From assembly GCA_016222825.1 (NCBI GenBank), contig JACRQF010000009.1:434001-498000 (forward strand): 64,000 nt of DNA, given 5' to 3'. Positions 10,130 to 16,697 of this stretch are shown here, piece by piece. How positions within the stretch are numbered: the stretch's first letter is position 1; each line of letters starts with the position of its first letter. This stretch comes from Verrucomicrobiota bacterium (lineage in GTDB: Bacteria; Verrucomicrobiota; Verrucomicrobiia; CAIQCK01). Both the position numbers and the translations under genes were made by a program. The notes under the pieces were generated by a model. That model had not been told where the DNA came from and made no database searches. It was given only the letters and a program-made list of their open reading frames with translations.

Positions 10130-10588
10130 TCAAACCCCTTCCATCGTCAGTGACAAGAGCGGATCGAGGCCGGCGAAGCGCGTGTAAACGCCCGCCGGAT
10201 TCTCTCCGCCCGCTTTCACGCCGCTCCAGACCAGCACCACTTCGTTCGTGACGAACTTCGTCGCTTCCACCACCAACTTCCATTGCAACGCCGCCGCGTC
10301 GTAGAACAACCTCGGCGCAGCGCCGCTGAGCATCTGGGCGGGATCGTCGTTGTGGAGATGGCTCCAGCCGCTGCCGAAGTTCAGCCAGTAACCGTTCTTC
10401 TCGCCGGGGGCGCTGCCGGGCTTCAGATACGCGCTCCAGAAGAGTTGGCCGCCGGCAGGATAGCGGACGAGGTCGCGGTGAAAGCTGCCGTCCCACGGCA
10501 CGCCGCCTCCGACGCCCGGCCCCCAACGCGGCCGGCCGGGGCCGGGCATGTCAAACTTCAGGCCGGAGTCGAACTTGGGCCGCAGCAC
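10130..10588 (-). CDS. hypothetical protein B
   Basis: 152 residues from GTG 10588; the true start is uncertain because the same frame stays open up to the stop codon of gene A at 10751-10753. It begins LRPKFDSGLKFDMPGPGRPR, sharing KFDSG-hydrophobic-basic-hydrophobic-D with the N-terminus of the protein at 57752-58606. The core ([38 protein letters not shown]) is rich in beta-strand-forming residues. The end is GVYTRFAGLDPLLSLTMEGV. No signal peptide, no family recognised. Near-identical DNA is repeated at 9409-9649, and the C-terminal motif recurs twice more in 9023-9257. It lies downstream of gene A in what looks like one operon. Confidence 0.6.
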   Translation of the reverse strand: MLRPKFDSGLKFDMPGPGRPRWGPGVGGGVPWDGSFHRDLVRYPAGGQLFWSAYLKPGSAPGEKNGYWLNFGSGWSHLHNDDPAQMLSGAAPRLFYDAAALQWKLVVEATKFVTNEVVLVWSGVKAGGENPAGVYTRFAGLDPLLSLTMEGV

Positions 10589-10750
10589 GCGGCATTCTTC
10601 ACTCGCGCCGACGAGGCCGTCCGTGTAGCCGGCGATGCGGTAGGTGTTGGCGGTGGGGCCGGCGGGCGGCGCTACCGTCGGCTCCCACGTCTCGACGTGT
10701 TTCTTTTTGCGGGCGGGACGCCGGGCCTCGACTGCGCCCAGGCCATCCCC

Positions 10751-11383
10751 TCAGGCGGCGCAGGTGATGACGATGATGTCGCTCGGCACGCCGTATTCCT
10801 GCTCGTTCTTGTCGCGATAGACGAGCTGGTATTCGCGCGTCTCGGGTTTGCCCGGCACCAACGGCGCGCGGTTGTCCAGATAGGGCGAGTGGACATCCAT
10901 CCCGATGAGCGTGAATTCCGTCTCCGTGCCGCGGCGGCTGTAAACCGAGACGGCCTTGGCGCGGCCCTTGTCCTTCTCGTAGGAAATCTCGCCCACGAAG
11001 TCGCGCAGGGCGCGGCCTTTTCCGACGGGCTTGGACTCGGGCGGCGGGGCACCCTCGCCGCCGCCGGACGCCGGGGCGATGAGGCCGAGCAACCGGCCCA
11101 GCGCGTCGGTGTAGGTGGCCAGCAGCGCGAACCGCTTGGCCAGCGTGCGCACCATATCCAGAATGAGGGTGCGCGCGTTATTCTTCTCGCTAGTGGCGGC
11201 CTTGGCGGCTGCTTCCTTGGAGGTGCAGTTAGCCAGGCCATTCTTGAAGTTGGTGATCTTGGTCCCCAACTCCGTCAGTTCCGCGGGGCTGAGGCCCAAC
11301 GCCGTGGCGTTGTCCGTGGCCGCGGATAGGAACTGGTCCAGCCAACGGCTTAGCCCGTCGTCTGAACGTGGTATGTCTGCCAT
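10751..11383 (-). CDS. hypothetical protein A (helical N-terminus, FN3-like C-terminus)
   Basis: 210 residues. The strong ribosome site AAGGAG lies 8 bases before the ATG at 11383. The N-terminal half is helical and begins DGLSRWLDQFLSAATDNA, then LGLSPAELTELGTKITNF. After a Gly/Pro-rich linker near residue 110 the C-terminal half is beta-rich and ends YRDKNEQEYGVPSDIIVITC, resembling the last strands of a fibronectin-III fold. The same arrangement (LGLTPAQVAAGVADARWLIH, then YRAIYRAEDRQVGLWSSEES) is found in the protein at 57752-58606, so the two are paralogues. I recall similar W...F...LGLTP proteins scattered in Bacteroidetes and PVC genomes, without a known function. It starts 12 bases after the heptad gene stop, so the two are coupled. 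Confidence 0.7.
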   Translation of the reverse strand: MADIPRSDDGLSRWLDQFLSAATDNATALGLSPAELTELGTKITNFKNGLANCTSKEAAAKAATSEKNNARTLILDMVRTLAKRFALLATYTDALGRLLGLIAPASGGGEGAPPPESKPVGKGRALRDFVGEISYEKDKGRAKAVSVYSRRGTETEFTLIGMDVHSPYLDNRAPLVPGKPETREYQLVYRDKNEQEYGVPSDIIVITCAA

Positions 11384-11395
11384 GTTATCGTCTCC

Positions 11396-11962
11396 TTATT
11401 TCGGTGGTTTTACGTGCAACTTCGCGAAATCGTCCTGAAAAACCTCTGGAACGAGAAGCTCGTCCGCCCCGACGAGAAGCTCGTCCGCTCCGACGAATAG
11501 CTCGTCGGGTTGTCCCAGTAGCTCGTCCGCTCCGACGAGAAGCCCGTCGGCCTCGACGAGAAGCTCGTCGGGTTGTCCCAATAGCTCGTCCGAGCGGTCG
11601 AGAAGCTCGTTCGCTTGTCCCAATGACTCGTCCGCGCCGACGAGAAGCTCGTCGAGGTGGACGAGGAACTCGTTGGAGTGGACGAGCAGTTCAGCGACGC
11701 CGACGGGGAGCTGGGCGGAGCGGACGAGAAGCTCGTCGGAGCCGACAAGGAACTCGTCGGCGTGAACGCATGGCTCGTCCAGGCGGTTGGACGGTTGAAT
11801 CCCGGCGTGGGAAGCTGCGGCGGCTTCGGTTGGCGGTGGCTGTTCATCGGCCCGTTCTCTGGCACGGATGAGAGCAGAAGCGCGGCGGGGGAGGAAGAAC
11901 GAACGCTTACCAGATTGGTAATCGCGGAACGGGAGGGGAGAAAAGCTCTCAGCTCTCAGCCG
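11396..11962 (-). CDS. heptad-repeat protein (DELLVGA type), start unresolved
   Basis: The minus-strand frame is open from 11962 to TAA at 11396-11398. From about 11780 onwards it encodes about 16 consecutive seven-residue units such as D-E-L-L-V-G-A, D-E-L-L-G-Q-P and D-E-L-F-V-G-A, then the tail VFQDDFAKLHVKPPK. DNA period is 21 bases. Positions 1-4 (DELL) are kept while 5-7 vary, and no stop interrupts the array, which supports this frame; the opposite strand has in-frame stops. The pattern suggests a long amphipathic helix or coiled coil. No ATG or GTG exists in frame, so either a CTG/TTG is used or the 5' end is broken (an ATG at 11847 lies in another frame). The stop sits 12 bases before gene A. 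Confidence 0.55.
   Translation of the reverse strand, partial: RLRAESFSPLPFRDYQSGKRSFFLPRRASALIRARERADEQPPPTEAAAASHAGIQPSNRLDEPCVHADEFLVGSDELLVRSAQLPVGVAELLVHSNEFLVHLDELLVGADESLGQANELLDRSDELLGQPDELLVEADGLLVGADELLGQPDELFVGADELLVGADELLVPEVFQDDFAKLHVKPPK
11443..11780. repeat. 21-bp tandem repeat array
   Basis: About 16 diverged copies of a 21-base unit built around GACGAGCTTCTCGTC, itself nearly palindromic. Because the unit length is a multiple of three, all reading frames are periodic. The biologically likely frame is the minus-strand heptad gene described separately. Confidence 0.85.
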
Positions 11963-12063
11963 TCAGCTTTCAGCCGGAGCCGGGATGCTGTCACGTTACT
12001 GGAAACCGTTGCCGTCTCTTCCCCCTTTGGCTGATAGCTGAAAGCTGATCGCTGACAGCTCTC
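11946..12063. repeat. pair of CTGAAAGCTGA-type dispersed repeats
   Basis: CTCTCAGCTCTCAGCCGTCA at 11946 onwards and GCTGATAGCTGAAAGCTGAT at about 12031 are opposed copies of a short repeat that recurs at 59895, 61335 and 62300. Between them lie about 60 bases of no recognisable content. They fill the gap between the lipoprotein and heptad genes. Confidence 0.6.
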
Positions 12064-12068
12064 CCCAC

Positions 12069-13310
12069 TCACTTTCCTCCCACTTTCCCCGCCGGAGCGT
12101 TCAACGGCCGGTCCAGATGGGCGATCCAAGCTTCGTTGTGGCCGTTGTGTTTGCCGTTGCCAATGATGGTCTTTCGATCGGAAGAAATATCGCATGCACA
12201 ATGTAGGACCCAGCTAGCCAAGTCCAAGTTATAGTCTTTGATCAGAACCGTTTTAAGGCTACGCATGCCGTTGAGACTGTCCCAAATAAACGCTTCCTCT
12301 GGCCCAAAGCCAAAGCTGTTTCCCACGACCACCTCACCATCATTGGAGACGGCGTAAGCCATGCTGCGGGTGCGGCCGGGCAATTTACCGAGTTGGACGA
12401 TGCCGCTGGCCGCTGTCCAACGGTATGCTTCTACGCCTGCATCCCATTCATTCCAGCACCACCCCACGATCACAGAGCCGTTGGCGGAGACGGCTCGGGC
12501 ACAAGTATTGGTGCTCTCGTGAGGCAAAGATCTGAGAGCAGCCATACCATTAGCTTTGGTCCATCGAAATGCTTGCGAACCCAAAGTGGGCGAACCACTT
12601 TCCCCAACTATCACCGAGCCATCTGCCGAGACACCGAAGGCTTTGCTTTGTTTCCTTTCAATTGACGTGAGCCTGATAACCGGTCCGCTCTTTTCTGTAG
12701 AAACTACGGACCCTTCATTATCTTTGTGCTCGTCCGGCAAAAAACCGATCCCGACCATTCCATGCTCAGCCGTCCAGAGAAATGCTTGGAGACCCGACGA
12801 TGAATCGCTTTGGCCAACTACAACCAACCCGTCTTTTGAGATATGCTCGGCGCTACCATAAGCAAGATGACCGTAAGTTGTCGCACCTGGTAAATGTCCG
12901 AGGCCGACCATGCCACTCGCCACGGTCCAACGAAAGGGTTGCCGGCCCGTAGCAGAGTAGCTCTCGCCCACAATCACGGAGCCATTGCTGGAAACTGCAC
13001 GGGTCCAACTAGTGGTTCCGCCAGGAAGGAATCCAAGGCCGACCATGCCATCCGCCGCCGTCCACCGAAAGGCTTGCAGACCGGAAGCCGAGTCGCTTTC
13101 GCCTACGATTACCTTGCCATCAACAGAGACAGCTCCAGCGTAACTATTAGTCCCATCCGGCAAATGTCCGAGACCAGTGAATGAGGAGTTGCCGGAGGGA
13201 CTGCAACCATTCACGAACGAGCAGCCCAGCAGCAGCACGACGCCGAGGGCGCGCGCACAAAAGGTGAAAGGCAGAGCGGGAGACTTGCGGCTGGGCGATG
13301 CGTTGTTCAT
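12069..13310 (-). CDS. HAF-repeat lipoprotein
   Basis: 413 residues. The N-terminus has a lipoprotein signal with a likely lipobox at LLLGC or VNGC (cysteine about residue 30-36). The body consists of seven or so repeats of the probable extracellular HAF family, e.g. GLGHLPDGTNSYAGAVSVDG followed by KVIVGESDSASGLQAFRWT, then GLGFLPGGTTSWTRAVSSNG. The function of HAF-repeat proteins is unknown; a beta-propeller at the cell surface is likely. AAGGG precedes the ATG at 13310. A consensus-like promoter lies 30-60 bases upstream. A short frame ending AAEYRRQFNQGLSP overlaps the start codon as ATGA, like the leader frames found in front of the orphan genes at 60-63 kb. The gene is AT-richer than the host average. 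Confidence 0.85.
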   Translation of the reverse strand: MNNASPSRKSPALPFTFCARALGVVLLLGCSFVNGCSPSGNSSFTGLGHLPDGTNSYAGAVSVDGKVIVGESDSASGLQAFRWTAADGMVGLGFLPGGTTSWTRAVSSNGSVIVGESYSATGRQPFRWTVASGMVGLGHLPGATTYGHLAYGSAEHISKDGLVVVGQSDSSSGLQAFLWTAEHGMVGIGFLPDEHKDNEGSVVSTEKSGPVIRLTSIERKQSKAFGVSADGSVIVGESGSPTLGSQAFRWTKANGMAALRSLPHESTNTCARAVSANGSVIVGWCWNEWDAGVEAYRWTAASGIVQLGKLPGRTRSMAYAVSNDGEVVVGNSFGFGPEEAFIWDSLNGMRSLKTVLIKDYNLDLASWVLHCACDISSDRKTIIGNGKHNGHNEAWIAHLDRPLNAPAGKVGGK

Positions 13311-13339
13311 GGCGACAACCCTTGGTTGAATTGCCGCCG

Positions 13340-13368
13340 ATATTCCGCCGCGCCCGCCGCTGTGTCAA
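13340..13368 (-). promoter_or_regulatory. probable promoter of the HAF lipoprotein gene
   Basis: On the minus strand a perfect TTGACA (13368-13363) is followed after 17 bases by GAATAT (13345-13340). Distance to the ATG at 13310 is about 30 bases. The -35 is consensus, the -10 only fair. Confidence 0.45.
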
Positions 13369-13380
13369 CAGCACTCTGCG

Positions 13381-13459
13381 AATTAAGAGTTAAGAGTTCA
13401 GAGTTAAGAGTGATGCGGTTGACCGCGTCCTCAACTCTTCACTTTTAACTTTTCACTCT
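13381..13459. repeat. TTAAGAGTTCAGAGTTAAGAG dispersed repeat, inverted
   Basis: Several direct and opposed copies of AGAGTTAAGAGT-like units, separated by GATGCGGTTGACCGCGTC, can fold into a hairpin. The same repeat type is at 57650-57740 and 59931-59960, each time beside a gene of the regulator/A/B loci. Confidence 0.65.
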
Positions 13460-13738
13460 TCACTCGCCGCGTCTGACGCAGCACGGGCAACGCCAGTCCG
13501 GGCCGCAGAAGAAGCGGCAGACGGGCACGCCCATGAAGTCGGCCAGCGGGCGCACTTGGTGCGGCGCGGGAAAGCGCAAGCCGGCTTCCCATCGGCTCCA
13601 GGTGGCAGGCTTGACGCCGAACTCCAAGGCGGCGCGCTTCACCTGCCAGTTGCGTTTCGGTTCCTCGCGCCAGCACTTCAGCAACGCGCCGAAGGGCAGG
13701 TCGTGTCTGTCAGTGGGTGCATTGTCAGGTTTCTTCAT
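13460..13738 (-). CDS. small HTH-like (XRE-type) regulator with C-terminal Cys cluster
   Basis: 92 residues. Strong ribosome site AAAGGAG lies 8 bases before ATG 13738. The middle (QVKRAALEFGVKPATWSRWE then AGLRFPAPHQVRPLADFMGV) has the helix-turn-helix pattern of lambda-repressor-like proteins: the A-x-x-x-G-V-x-x-x-T-x-S-R-W-E-x-G core. The last 20 residues hold five cysteines (CRFFCGPDWRCPCC), which may bind a metal. It heads the minus-strand locus with the lipoprotein, heptad, A and B genes. The protein at 59459-59749 takes the same position in the second locus. Likely an autoregulator of the locus (inference). Confidence 0.6.
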   Translation of the reverse strand: MKKPDNAPTDRHDLPFGALLKCWREEPKRNWQVKRAALEFGVKPATWSRWEAGLRFPAPHQVRPLADFMGVPVCRFFCGPDWRCPCCVRRGE

Positions 13739-13760
13739 ACGGGGAACTCCTTTGGCCCGG

Positions 13761-13800
13761 ATCATACAGGAGCCGGACGCGGAGAAGGTTCCGTGTCCGG
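13761..13800 (-). promoter_or_regulatory. candidate promoter and operator of the 13.7-kb regulator
   Basis: A good -10 (TATGAT, 13766-13761) lies 22 bases before the ATG. Just upstream the inverted repeat CCGGAC (13773-13778) and GTCCGG (13795-13800), with 16 bases between, could be an operator. No convincing -35 is present, as expected for an activated or tightly controlled promoter. Confidence 0.35.
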
Positions 13801-13844
13801 AGCAAAGCGATAACCCGGATATTTCACACGCCGCAACGCACCGG

Positions 13845-13925
13845 GTAGGGCGAGGCGTCCCTGCCGAGCCGAAACGCGCTGATTGCCACACCGGCACACG
13901 GCTCGGCAGGGACGCCTCGCCCTAC
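13845..13925. repeat. perfect 26-bp inverted repeat, family GTAGGGCGAGGCGTCCC
   Basis: The left arm 13845-13870 and the right arm 13900-13925 are exact reverse complements over 26 bases, with a 29-base loop. It is a better-preserved member of the family seen at 9261-9336. Apart from this element, the 340 bases between the regulator and the GH127 gene hold nothing I can support. Confidence 0.85.
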
Positions 13926-14079
13926 CAAGGCCGTCCAACAGTTCGACGCGCTGTCGAGTTGTCAAAGCGCGTGTGAAATATGCAGGCTGAGAGGCGTTGG
14001 CGGGTATGTCTGCCGGCCGCAGGCGGCGAAAAATGCGTTGACGTGGCGCGGCAAGTCCCGAAACATCGCGGCAGACGCC

Positions 14080-15903
14080 ATGAAACGCTTACGCCTGCTC
14101 GAATGCCTCTGCTGCTGCCTCGCTGCCCTGCCCGCTTTCGCCTCCGCCGACAAACTGCAATCGCTCGACGTGCGCGCGGTAAAGGTCGGCGGCGAGATCG
14201 GCCGGAGGATCGAGGTCACCATCACCAACAACCTGCTGGTGCTGGACGTGGAGAAGGATTTCCTCGCGCCGTTCAAGGCGGAGCCGGCCCAGCGCACCGG
14301 CGCGTATATCGGGCTGGGGAAGTTGATTGACGCCGCGGTGCGCTTCGCCGCGCACACGGGCGACGAGCGCGTGAAGGCGCTGAAATGCCGCCTCGTCCGC
14401 GAGGCCATCGCCGCGCAGGAGGCCGACGGTTACATCGGCACGTTCCAGCCGGCGAAGCGGATGTGGTCGCTCTGGGACATCCACGAGATGAACTATCTCG
14501 CCTACGGGCTGGCGATGGACCACCGGTTCTTCGGCGAGAAGGCGTCGCTGGAGGCGGCAAGGAAGCTGGCCGACTACATCATCCGGCGCTGGGCCGCCGA
14601 GCCGCCGAAGCTGCCCACGCCGTGGGACATCACGTTGCACATGGGCGTGACCGGCCTGGAGAGCACGATGCTGGCGCTGCACCGCGAGACGGGCGACGCG
14701 CGGTATCTGGAGTTCGTGACGAAGACCCGCCAGCTCGCAGCCTGGGACGCGCACGTCGTCGCCGGGCGCTGGGGATTGATCGAGGGCCACGCCTACGCGC
14801 ACCTGTGCCGCTGCATCGCGCAACTGCGGCTCCACCGGCTGCAACCGAACGCCCGCCTCCTGAAGCCGACGCGCGACGTGCTGGACTTCATTCTGCACGG
14901 CGAGGGCATGGCGATCACCGGCGAGGTGGGCGACCACGAGTGCTGGCACGACACGCAGGAGGGCACGATCAATCTCGGCGAGAGCTGCGCGAGCGCCTAT
15001 CTCGTGCGCTGGCTCGATGAGTTGCTGCGGATGAAAGGAAAGCCGCTTTACGGCGACTTGATGGAGCGCGTGATCTACAACGGCCTCTTCGCCGGTCAAT
15101 CGCCCGACGGCCGCCGCATCCGCTACTACACGCCGATGGACGGGCCGCGCGATTATCACAAGGGCGACACTTACTGCTGCCCGAACAACTACCGCCGCAC
15201 CATCGCCGAACTGCCCGCGTGCATCTGTTACCGAGACGGCAATGGCATCGTGGTCAACCTCTACGCGCAGTCGGAGGCGAAGGTGGAACTGTCGCCGCGG
15301 GTCTGCGTGAAGCTGCGGCAGGAAACCGATTACCCGAACTCCGGCCGCGTGGCGATCCGGCTCGAACCGTCGCAGCCCGCGCAGTTCCCGCTGCGCCTGC
15401 GCATCCCGCGCTGGTGCAAGGCGCCAAAGGTCTCGGTGAACGGCGAGTCTGTAAAGAAAGCCGCCAAGCCGGGAGAGTTTTTCGTCATCAACCGCAAGTG
15501 GCAGAGCGGCGACCGCGTCGAGTTGGACCTCCCGATGCCGTTGCGCCTCGTCGCGGGCCGCGTGGCGCAGGCCGGGCGCGTTGCAATCATGCGCGGGCCG
15601 CAGGTGTTCTGCCTGAACCGCTCGCGTTATCCCAAGCTCGCCGGCACGGACCTGCGGCTGCTGGTGATTAACCCGAAGTCGGTGGAGGGGCCGTTCAAGG
15701 ACGATTCCGTGCGGCCCGGCGGCGTCGCTTGCCGCGTAAAGGCGTGGGGCGCGGGCGCGTGGTATCCGCACGGCAAGCCGAACCTGACGCTGGAGCTGGG
15801 CGAGTTTGCAGATCCCGCCGGAGAGTTTACTTTCTTCAAAGTCCCGAACCCCAAGGCCGAGGAGATCGAGGACGACGAGTTGCTGGCAACGGGCGGGGAA
15901 TAA
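14080..15903 (+). CDS. GH127 family beta-L-arabinofuranosidase-like glycosidase
   Basis: 607 residues with signal peptide (MKRLRLLECLCCCLAALPAF). The DUF1680/GH127 fold is clear: EADGYIGTFQ and DIHEMNYLAYGLAMDH in the (alpha/alpha)6 barrel, then the zinc/cysteine active site. Glu301 and Cys303 (LGESCAS) together with Cys366-Cys367 (TYCCPNNYRR) match the zinc ligands of the characterised enzyme HypBA1. Cys366 is the expected nucleophile and a barrel glutamate the acid. C-terminal beta domains follow (FPLRLRIPRWCKAP). GH127 enzymes release beta-L-arabinofuranose from plant glycans, so the protein fits the polysaccharide-degrading surroundings. Usual length matches. Confidence 0.92.
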   Translation: MKRLRLLECLCCCLAALPAFASADKLQSLDVRAVKVGGEIGRRIEVTITNNLLVLDVEKDFLAPFKAEPAQRTGAYIGLGKLIDAAVRFAAHTGDERVKALKCRLVREAIAAQEADGYIGTFQPAKRMWSLWDIHEMNYLAYGLAMDHRFFGEKASLEAARKLADYIIRRWAAEPPKLPTPWDITLHMGVTGLESTMLALHRETGDARYLEFVTKTRQLAAWDAHVVAGRWGLIEGHAYAHLCRCIAQLRLHRLQPNARLLKPTRDVLDFILHGEGMAITGEVGDHECWHDTQEGTINLGESCASAYLVRWLDELLRMKGKPLYGDLMERVIYNGLFAGQSPDGRRIRYYTPMDGPRDYHKGDTYCCPNNYRRTIAELPACICYRDGNGIVVNLYAQSEAKVELSPRVCVKLRQETDYPNSGRVAIRLEPSQPAQFPLRLRIPRWCKAPKVSVNGESVKKAAKPGEFFVINRKWQSGDRVELDLPMPLRLVAGRVAQAGRVAIMRGPQVFCLNRSRYPKLAGTDLRLLVINPKSVEGPFKDDSVRPGGVACRVKAWGAGAWYPHGKPNLTLELGEFADPAGEFTFFKVPNPKAEEIEDDELLATGGE

Positions 15904-15961
15904 AAGACGAATACTCGGCCTTGCTGGCGCGTGCCACATTGGCTAGAGTCCGTGACGTTGC

Positions 15962-16282
15962 ATGAGCGCGAGCATCTCGACAATCCTGGCCGAACTCAAA
16001 GCGGGGCTGGAAGCGATCTACCACAGCCGGCTCCGGGGCTGTTACTTGTTTGGCTCCTACGCGCGCGGCGAAGCGGATGCGGAGTCGGACGTGGATGTGC
16101 TCGTGGTGTTAGACTGCTGCGACCGCTACGCCGAGGAAATTGACCGGACGGGCGCATTGGTGTCTGAGGTTTCACTGAAGCACGGCGTCAGCATCAGCCG
16201 CGTCCTCGTTTCGGAGCGCGATTGGCGGGAGACGGAGACACCCTTTCTGGCCAACGCCCGCGCGGAAGCCGTCGCGGCATGA
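15962..16282 (+). CDS. MNT-type nucleotidyltransferase (antitoxin-like)
   Basis: 106 residues. The minimal nucleotidyltransferase motif is complete: GSYARGEADAESDVDVLV with Gly31-Ser32 and the two aspartates 43 and 45 of hG[GS]-x9-13-Dh[DE]h. A further carboxylate is expected in the following strand. Such MNT proteins pair with HEPN proteins in widespread toxin-antitoxin-like modules, where the transferase can AMPylate the HEPN partner and silence it. The next gene is the HEPN protein and overlaps this one as ATGA. It sits between two carbohydrate genes, on the same strand, so it may be read from the GH127 promoter. Confidence 0.9.
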   Translation: MSASISTILAELKAGLEAIYHSRLRGCYLFGSYARGEADAESDVDVLVVLDCCDRYAEEIDRTGALVSEVSLKHGVSISRVLVSERDWRETETPFLANARAEAVAA

Positions 16283-16653
16283 AGGACGCGACCCCCAAGC
16301 TTCTTGATAAGGCAGCCAGCGCCATTCACGCGGCGGAAACGCTCTTGGCGGAACAGGAGGCGGACTTCGCCGCAGGCCGCGCCTACTACGCCTTGTTCTA
16401 CGTTGCCGAAGCGTTGTTGAATGAGGAGGGTCTGCATTTTCACAAACACGGCGCTGTTCACGCGGCCTTTGGCGAGCGATTTGCAAAGACGGGTCGTCTT
16501 GATCCCAAGTTCCACCGTTGGCTGCTGGATGCGTTCGACAAACGCATCGAAGGTGATTACGGCGTCGAAACCAAGATAACAGCGGCAGACGTGACGACGA
16601 TGATCGCGCAAGCCCGAGAGTTTTTGCAGACAGTCCGCCAACACCTCACCTAG
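16279..16653 (+). CDS. HEPN domain protein (UPF0332-like), partner of the MNT protein
   Basis: 124 residues; starts at ATG 16279 inside the stop of the MNT gene. The central segment, AAGRAYYALFYVAEALL followed by HKHGAVHAAFGERFAKTG, matches the HEPN/UPF0332 pattern R-x-Y-Y-A-x-F-Y with a later K-H. The protein is all-helical. HEPN proteins of MNT-HEPN modules are often ribonuclease toxins with an R-x4-6-H motif. The only candidate here is RLDPKFH, which is not at the usual site, so catalytic activity is uncertain. Confidence 0.85.
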   Translation: MKDATPKLLDKAASAIHAAETLLAEQEADFAAGRAYYALFYVAEALLNEEGLHFHKHGAVHAAFGERFAKTGRLDPKFHRWLLDAFDKRIEGDYGVETKITAADVTTMIAQAREFLQTVRQHLT

Positions 16654-16697
16654 CGGGTCCACCGAGTTGCCGAACTGCGTCAAAGGAAAATCACGGA

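Noticed and set aside
11443-11780. CRISPR array
   Set aside because: Units are contiguous 21-mers without unique spacers, and no cas gene is present.
11368-12034. Plus-strand frames through the heptad array (DEKLVGADKELVGV)
   Set aside because: The near-palindromic unit mimics heptads on both strands, but the plus frame is broken by stops in the left half of the array.
14089-15939. Long open frame on the minus strand opposite the GH127 gene
   Set aside because: GC-rich third positions leave antisense frames open; the sequence is Arg/His/Ala-rich without family motifs, while the plus strand has a complete active site.
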